Virus record (IMG/VR): IMGVR_UViG_3300011269_000005
Coordinates: 1-54,706 of that record
Reading direction: 5' to 3' (one strand)
Length of the DNA stretch: 54,706 nucleotides
Source of the DNA: a virus
The stretch's first letter is position 1, and every line of letters starts with the position of its first letter. A program made the translations under genes and the position numbers. Positions 48,291 through 54,706 of this stretch are shown piece by piece. Under the pieces are notes generated by a model that was given only the letters and a program-made list of their open reading frames with translations, did not search any database and had not been told where the DNA came from.

Positions 48291-48707
48291 TCAACTAATC
48301 CTCGAATAGAGCATGGCGTCGCCACCGTCGCCAAATTTCCGCATAATGCCTTCGGTCTCGAATCCTAGGATCTCAGTCACCCAGCGGTGGCCTCTCAGAT
48401 TGCCCATATATACGACTGTTTCGATTCGCCGTGCGTCGAATTGACGGAGCCACGCCCGCATCAATTTGCAGATCTGCAGGAAATATCGGCTCGCCAATTT
48501 ATCATCGGTAAATGCCCAGCAACGAAAATTGCCAGGATTCTGCTCACACACACCCATACAGGCCACTACGCCTTCATCTACGATGCCCGCGAAGCCGTTG
48601 ATCGCCAGAGTCTCGACGTAATCCGCACGCTCTAGCAACGGCTCGACGGTAACCCCGCGTTTTAGCATCGCCTCCAGATGCCAGCGCTCTAGTTTCTCCA
48701 CTCGCAT
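48291..48707 (-). CDS. GNAT-like gp13-type internal virion protein
   Basis: 138 aa. ACMGVCEQNPGNFRCWAFTD, ARRIETVVYMGNLRGHRWVT and EILGFETEGIMRKFGDGG follow the GNAT acetyltransferase fold as in T7 gp13-like proteins. The acetyl-CoA loop is not clearly present. TGATG overlap with tail tubular B C-part. Confidence 0.75.
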   Translation of the reverse strand: MRVEKLERWHLEAMLKRGVTVEPLLERADYVETLAINGFAGIVDEGVVACMGVCEQNPGNFRCWAFTDDKLASRYFLQICKLMRAWLRQFDARRIETVVYMGNLRGHRWVTEILGFETEGIMRKFGDGGDAMLYSRIS

Positions 48708-50950
48708 CAGTCTTCAGTCTCGAGATTCGGATACATTCCGACAATCGTCACAGGATAGGGTTCGTCGTTAACATAGGTCATCCGGCCCTCGACCTCAGAG
48801 CCGCCTGGCCAATTCATCGCGTAGGTCTCCTCAGGCCACATGCCATTATAGACCTTCAGCCGTTCATCCATCGGATCGTCGGGATCGCGAAATTCCAGCC
48901 CATCCATTACGGTCTCAGGCGGGTCGCTCAATTCGGCATCTGGGTCTTCGCGGCCTGCGCGGCCGCCAAGCGTATTCAGAAACCGGAAAGTTACATCCAC
49001 GATGCGCTTAACCTTGGCCTGCGCAGTCCCATTCGGCGCGCTCGCCTCGATCGGCATCGTGGTAAGACGGCAGCTCTGTGGCAGTCCCCACTGAACGATG
49101 CTCGCTACCCATTCCAGCGTAATCTGGCCGCCAGTCACGACGCGATCCGGATGTCTGGCCCCATCCGTCAAGACTTTTACGGTCTGGCCTTCGAGACGAT
49201 CCATGCCTGTAATCACTTTTGTCGGCGGACCATTGTAAGTGCCGCCGGAATCCGAATATAGCGACTGGGTTGCCAAATCGTCGCCGGTGAGAAAATGCGG
49301 CGCCATGAATTCGATATAACGTCGCGTAACTCCGTTGATCGTGCGATTCACCACCATCCACAATTCATCCTGCGATCCTGTGGGCGATGGGATGCAGGCA
49401 ATCGTCTCCAGCGCTCCGATCATCGGATGGCGGTGCCACGCAATTACCTGCTGTTCCTCGTTGAAGGTGAGACCCACCAAGTTGCCATCACGCATCCCCC
49501 CAGGGAATGGCTGCGGCGGCACTGGGGGCACAACCCCGCAAGATTTCCCGACAACACTTACATTCTTGATCAGGAAACTGTAGGCAAACCAAGCTGTTCT
49601 ATACCGCACCACTCCGAATTGGAGGATTTGCTGCGCTTCCGTATAGGCAAACTCATCTGGGATCGGATTGCAGGAATCCGGAGTGCCCAGATATCCCACC
49701 TGAAAGTCGCTCTGGTTTCCATAGAACGCTAATAACTGATAGCCCGATGGAGCATTCGGAACGGTGGGAGGCCAAATGCCCGTACCCGTACCAGGCGGGT
49801 CTACCGCTGCAAAGAGCAGGAGCGACACATCGTTACGCCAGTCTGGCGTTAATCCCGGTGCCTTGGGACTCCCGTCGTATCCTGTCGCAGTTTGGAATCC
49901 ATTAAAGAGATGCGCCGGATCCTCGTGAACGAAAGCGTAGACGAGTACCGTCCATATATTCAGCGTGGGGCGGGGCAATAGCCACGTATAACTGGGGATA
50001 TCCGATTCCGTATCTGTCGCGACCTTATAGAAGAGCCATGAAGCAGATGGCGGATTTACGGCGTGATTTTCCAAATATGAACCTGACAGAAGTGTCCAAC
50101 CGACAGGGATGACCTGGAAGGGATTCATTCCAGGAGCTGTGCCATTCGACCATATGTGAGCGATCAGGAGGTCGCCCTTCTGCACTCCTGTCGGTCTAGG
50201 CGGATTCAGTTGCGCCCCTGTGAAAAATGGAAACGCGGTATCATGGCTACTGCTACGAAATACAATGTCGCTATCCGCGGTTGCGGATGGCGTGAATATC
50301 GCATCATCAGTCAATAGGGGCGGCTGTGCCTCATTGACGAGGCTCGAAAACAGTGCAAACGTGCCGGAGCCCCAGAAATGAGGATTAGAATCGTCCGCAT
50401 TGGGCTCAGTCCACGTGTCGGAGACGATACCGGCCGTTACATACTCGTAGCCGCCTGCGCCTCCGCCTTGCGGGCCATTCTGCGCTGGCGTGAAAGGACT
50501 GGATAGTGGTGACAGAAGCTTATTGACGAATTCGATGAAATCGACGAGGACCAGCGCATTTTGACTTGGTGTGATCGGATCGCTGGTTTTCGTCTGGACC
50601 GAGTTGGCCGAGGACATAACGGCCGCCCCGAAGCTAATCGTGCCTCCACCGATGCTATAGAAGCTGTACTGATTGAAGACGTAAGCCTGGTTGCTGCCAT
50701 CCCAGGTGAATGTCCACGTCGGAGTACCGCCCTCGAATATATGCCAGAATGCTTGATAACCCGCGATTAGGCCATTTATCCTGTGCCACGTGCCATCTGG
50801 CGGATTGATCTGATGGCCGGTGCCGACGTTACCGGTTACGATAATTAGGTCTCCAGCATGCGTGGTGGTGGAACCGAAAGATGCACTGGACCCGCCGCCA
50901 GTGGACAGCCGGTTAAACGCCGCACGGAGAGTGGGATCGTAGATCGGCAT
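48707..50950 (-). CDS. Tail tubular protein B C-terminal part fused to adhesin-like domain (747 aa)
   Basis: Residues ~485-747 match the C-terminal region of T7 gp12-like tail tubular B: GLTFNEEQQVIAWHRHPMIG, TINGVTRRYIEFMAPHF, YNGPPTKVITGMDRLEGQTV and RVVTGGQITLEWVASIVQWG. Residues 1-~480 are unrelated, Gly/Pro/Thr/aromatic-rich beta units (GDLIIVTGNVGTG; GDLLIAHIWSNGT; PVGWTLLSGS) like those of the exported fibre proteins. So the nozzle protein's second half carries a large new N-terminal domain. The junction reads (M)RDGNLVGL. Must assemble with the 732-aa N-part. Confidence 0.75.
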   Translation of the reverse strand: MPIYDPTLRAAFNRLSTGGGSSASFGSTTTHAGDLIIVTGNVGTGHQINPPDGTWHRINGLIAGYQAFWHIFEGGTPTWTFTWDGSNQAYVFNQYSFYSIGGGTISFGAAVMSSANSVQTKTSDPITPSQNALVLVDFIEFVNKLLSPLSSPFTPAQNGPQGGGAGGYEYVTAGIVSDTWTEPNADDSNPHFWGSGTFALFSSLVNEAQPPLLTDDAIFTPSATADSDIVFRSSSHDTAFPFFTGAQLNPPRPTGVQKGDLLIAHIWSNGTAPGMNPFQVIPVGWTLLSGSYLENHAVNPPSASWLFYKVATDTESDIPSYTWLLPRPTLNIWTVLVYAFVHEDPAHLFNGFQTATGYDGSPKAPGLTPDWRNDVSLLLFAAVDPPGTGTGIWPPTVPNAPSGYQLLAFYGNQSDFQVGYLGTPDSCNPIPDEFAYTEAQQILQFGVVRYRTAWFAYSFLIKNVSVVGKSCGVVPPVPPQPFPGGMRDGNLVGLTFNEEQQVIAWHRHPMIGALETIACIPSPTGSQDELWMVVNRTINGVTRRYIEFMAPHFLTGDDLATQSLYSDSGGTYNGPPTKVITGMDRLEGQTVKVLTDGARHPDRVVTGGQITLEWVASIVQWGLPQSCRLTTMPIEASAPNGTAQAKVKRIVDVTFRFLNTLGGRAGREDPDAELSDPPETVMDGLEFRDPDDPMDERLKVYNGMWPEETYAMNWPGGSEVEGRMTYVNDEPYPVTIVGMYPNLETED

Positions 50951-50953
50951 AAG

Positions 50954-51364
50954 TTAGATTCTGAAGATGCCGCTTCCGTTCCAGACGACCGGGATATTCG
51001 CGCCACTCGTGGCGAGCGGGAAGCCCAAAATCGTGTCAAAGAGCATGAGTAGCGGGGACGTCACATCGGCGGGGCTGCCATCGCCTACCAATTTGTAGAG
51101 GGCTATGAATTTCGCTAGAGAGCCGCCTGGGACTGCGGGGAATGTCGCCGTTGCCGCGTTCAATGTCCCGGCTGTTGTCGTGATAGAACCGAGCGTCTGA
51201 TCTGTTCCGACCCGATTGGCCCCGAGGTCATTTAAGTGGACGTGCGCCGCCAAGTTTGGGGTATACGTATCCTTGAGCAGGCATACTTTGATGGTATCTA
51301 CTGCTGGGTCCAGTTGTGAATCCAGCACGTATTTCCGTCCGCTATCGAACCAGTTATTTGCCAT
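50954..51364 (-). CDS. Phage structural protein (136 aa), common head/tail accessory family
   Basis: DTIKVCLLKDTYTPNLAAHV, HLNDLGANRVGTDQTLG, KFIALYK and LLMLFDTILGFPLATSG follow a widespread small phage structural family (YT...H..L.D). Inserted between the two halves of tail tubular B. Three bases separate it from the next gene. Confidence 0.75.
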   Translation of the reverse strand: MANNWFDSGRKYVLDSQLDPAVDTIKVCLLKDTYTPNLAAHVHLNDLGANRVGTDQTLGSITTTAGTLNAATATFPAVPGGSLAKFIALYKLVGDGSPADVTSPLLMLFDTILGFPLATSGANIPVVWNGSGIFRI

Positions 51365-51365
51365 G

Positions 51366-53564
51366 CTATTTCAGGTTCCCATTGCGGATCATCCAGATTA
51401 CTGCGTCCGGTTCCTGCTGGAATGCGAGCGTCAGGGGACCATTTTTCTCAAAGATATGGTTGGCGAGCGCCGCCAAATCCTCGCTCTGATATTGGTCGGT
51501 GAAAAACTGATACTTCATAATGCGCATCTTCTGACCGCTGGTTTGTGACCAGATGAGCGAATAGCCGATTAAGGTGGGTTTGATGGCGCGCGAGCCGTGG
51601 CGCATCTGTGCCTTACTCGCGATATTTGCCGGGCCGAGCGGTTGCGAAGGATTTGTCTCCTGAATGATATGCTCGCCGCTCGCAGTCCCGACTACGAGCA
51701 CACGACCCTCGACCAGCCACTGAATCGCGTCCTGCGTCGGTAGCGTTATGTTGATGGCCATGTCGGCGGTCACTAATCCGCCTGGGGTTAGTGCCGAGAA
51801 GTTCTCAAAGTCGGCAGATACCGAGAGAAATACCTGCCCGTGGCGCCCGAATACTAGCCGACCGCGAAAGAATGAGACCGTCTGAGGAAAGCCGTCACGA
51901 TTATTGAAGGCCCCGACCGCCCAGTTGGAGGTGGCGTTCGATGCGAATACGACGGCTTGCGGAAGCCGATTGATGGTTCCCGCCTGTGGCTGCTCGATCA
52001 CATCCGCGGTTGCCGTCCAGAGCCGATTATCGACCGTGCCGCCGGAGACATACGGCGTCCATAGCGTCCCATCTACATTGGGACCAGTACCGTCACCATC
52101 CGTATCGTCCTGATGCAACTGAAAAGTATTTCCCGATATGCCGGCCGCCCGATAGAACGTATCGTTCACCTCGACCATGCCAACGACATCCTTGATGAAT
52201 ACGAGATCGCCGTTGGCAAACACCGGGCTGGTAGAAAGCGTCACGACTGGCGGATTTGCGGCCGTGATGCCCGTGATCGTGGCGGCGACGCCCACAGGAT
52301 CTATGCCACGTGCGATTAGCTGAACGAAGCCGAACCCAGGGTCACGGTAAGCCCACCGTATACCCGCAGTATCGCCATTATCCCAGGCCTCGCCGCTGAT
52401 ATGCGTAGGCGGGATCGTGCCAGTGGTTCCCCCGTTCATAGCCTCGTAGGTAATCCCATTGAACCGTCGTCGCTTTCCCTTGGCGACTGCTTTCGTCGAT
52501 TCCCACGGCCTGATGGTCCGCACATTCTGCTCAGTGAGCTGAAAGAGTGCGCCCATGATGCCGGGATCGAAGATATCGGCCGAGGCTGTCAGCGTGATTC
52601 CATTGCCATCCTCGGCAGAGGCGAACACGATTGGATTGGTCCCTGGATTGGCATCGCCGAATGGCCCGCCAGTGAACTGTGACAGACGGTCTAATCTCCA
52701 ATTGGCTGTGCCGAAGTGCAGCAGTTTATAGACGGGAAACTTGGTGCTGCGGTGGGTGATATAGATAACGTCCGCGCTCGGCACATAATCGAGTTGCGCA
52801 AATCCGTTGGCGTCATATAGATCCGTGAAGGCGTAGGGTGTTGGAATTTCATAGACTACCGATGACGGTGACGAGGACGTACCGCTTCCGCTAAAGCCTC
52901 CTCCTCCGGCGGTCACTTGCTGAATACCCACGCCTGAGTAGATTATGGCCCCTGTCGCGAAGACCGTCAGCGGTGCCCATTGCGGCACGCCGAGATTTAC
53001 CCATTGAACGGGATTGGGATCGCCCGCATCAAAATCATAGGTGGTACGCCCGACAGCGGTTTGCCAGATTGGCGGCAGGCCGCTCTTTGAGGTTCCGGCA
53101 TGCCTGCAGCCCTGGATATTGCCATTGCTGTCGACGATGATGTCCCCAAGACTGCGCACGACGCCGGGTGCCCAATAAGTAAATCCGAGATTCGTCCAGG
53201 TCAGGGCGCCATCTATGGTCGTTCCGCCCACCGTGGGATTCCAATTCGGGCCTAGTACTGGGCCGATGGTCAGGCTGGTGACTGGCGCGTGATTCTGGTG
53301 GAACCGCAGATAGTGGTCGCCCCACTCCAACATGAAGGATTCGGTGACGTTGAAGACGAAGGGCATCAGGAACACAAGCCCAGAGTTCTTGGTTTCAGCT
53401 TCAAAGCGCGTGCCTGGGCGACGCCGCACCGGGCCTTGCACCATCGGGATGAAATTCTCGAGCCTGAAACAGCCGGAGCCGTACTGTTTGATATCGGTGC
53501 GGCTCTCGCAGGCGGGGGACAGCTCCCCGCTATTGAAGGCGACTAATCCGGGCGAGGCTTTCAT
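51366..53564 (-). CDS. Tail tubular protein B N-terminal part (732 aa)
   Basis: FNSGELSPACESRTDIKQYG, LENFIPMVQGPVRRRPGTRF and FMLEWGDHYLRFHQ are the N-terminal hallmarks of gp12-like tail tubular B; RLVFGRHGQVFLSVSADFEN-F and MRIMKYQFFTDQYQSEDLAA, LANHIF...LAFQQEPDAVIW are its middle hallmarks. The frame stops at MIRNGNLK, exactly where intact homologues run on as 'DG-L-LTY..EQ.V.AWHRH'. That continuation is found 1.9 kb further on in the 747-aa gene. The two products probably make one nozzle subunit non-covalently. Confidence 0.85.
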   Translation of the reverse strand: MKASPGLVAFNSGELSPACESRTDIKQYGSGCFRLENFIPMVQGPVRRRPGTRFEAETKNSGLVFLMPFVFNVTESFMLEWGDHYLRFHQNHAPVTSLTIGPVLGPNWNPTVGGTTIDGALTWTNLGFTYWAPGVVRSLGDIIVDSNGNIQGCRHAGTSKSGLPPIWQTAVGRTTYDFDAGDPNPVQWVNLGVPQWAPLTVFATGAIIYSGVGIQQVTAGGGGFSGSGTSSSPSSVVYEIPTPYAFTDLYDANGFAQLDYVPSADVIYITHRSTKFPVYKLLHFGTANWRLDRLSQFTGGPFGDANPGTNPIVFASAEDGNGITLTASADIFDPGIMGALFQLTEQNVRTIRPWESTKAVAKGKRRRFNGITYEAMNGGTTGTIPPTHISGEAWDNGDTAGIRWAYRDPGFGFVQLIARGIDPVGVAATITGITAANPPVVTLSTSPVFANGDLVFIKDVVGMVEVNDTFYRAAGISGNTFQLHQDDTDGDGTGPNVDGTLWTPYVSGGTVDNRLWTATADVIEQPQAGTINRLPQAVVFASNATSNWAVGAFNNRDGFPQTVSFFRGRLVFGRHGQVFLSVSADFENFSALTPGGLVTADMAINITLPTQDAIQWLVEGRVLVVGTASGEHIIQETNPSQPLGPANIASKAQMRHGSRAIKPTLIGYSLIWSQTSGQKMRIMKYQFFTDQYQSEDLAALANHIFEKNGPLTLAFQQEPDAVIWMIRNGNLK

Positions 53565-53570
53565 GCAGGC

Positions 53571-54706
<1,136 letters not shown>

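Overview
The window reads as one complete, circularly closed genome of a tailed dsDNA phage with a T7-like short-tailed (podovirus-type) virion. Bases 1-123 are repeated exactly at 54584-54706, so the unit is 54,583 bp. The window edge falls between two translationally coupled collagen-like genes of one operon. Evidence for the virion type is a portal, scaffold, capsid, tail tubular A and B, four internal virion/ejection proteins, a T7 gp17-type fibre N-terminus and terminase, largely in T7-like order on the minus strand. There is no phage RNA polymerase or DNA polymerase and no recognised integrase, so host polymerases must be used. Shine-Dalgarno sites, sigma70-like promoters and Sec-type signal peptides suggest a bacterial, probably Gram-negative host; the host itself cannot be named.

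Layout. (1) Minus strand, 18.5 kb down to 1 and continuing across the circle from 54.6 to 34.8 kb: small terminase, portal, a run of small genes, a Bbp19-like protein, scaffold, an accessory block (10.4-5.2 kb), major capsid protein, decoration-like proteins, tail tubular A, two collagen-like secreted proteins, a split tail tubular B, ejection proteins including a transglycosylase, large terminase, the fibre anchor and several exported fibre-like proteins. (2) Plus strand, 18.6-23.0 kb: an early operon of very small, mostly stop/start-overlapping genes, then a Panacea-domain gene and a terminator, with a class II tRNA gene on the opposite strand. (3) Minus strand, 27.0-23.1 kb: a replication cluster with a DnaA domain IV protein and a RepA-like ATPase. 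(4) Plus strand, 27.1-34.8 kb: a ParB-like protein, a ribbon-helix-helix regulator, a PD-(D/E)XK nuclease with a possible annealing partner, an excisionase-like helix-turn-helix protein, a large A/T-rich secreted protein and a RusA resolvase.

How it works together. Regions 2-4 look like early and replication functions driven by promoters with near-consensus -35 boxes and 17-bp spacers. Several of these promoters sit so close to the start codon that the mRNA would be leaderless. The nuclease, annealing-like protein, RusA and endonuclease VII-like proteins form a recombination set. The DnaA-like and RepA-like pair probably recruits the host replisome. Most genes are joined by ATGA, TGATG or TAATG overlaps, and I use these overlaps to choose starts.

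Most unusual points: (a) tail tubular protein B is split into two genes separated by an inserted gene and an adhesin-like domain; (b) small genes sit out of frame inside larger open frames (two inside a PTPS-related membrane protein, one inside the replicative ATPase, one across the scaffold start); (c) the tRNA has a serine-type body and discriminator but a CAA (leucine) anticodon; (d) at least five fibre-module proteins carry Sec signal peptides; (e) an accessory block with a membrane GT-C-like protein, a glycosyltransferase and a zincin-like protein separates the scaffold from the capsid gene.
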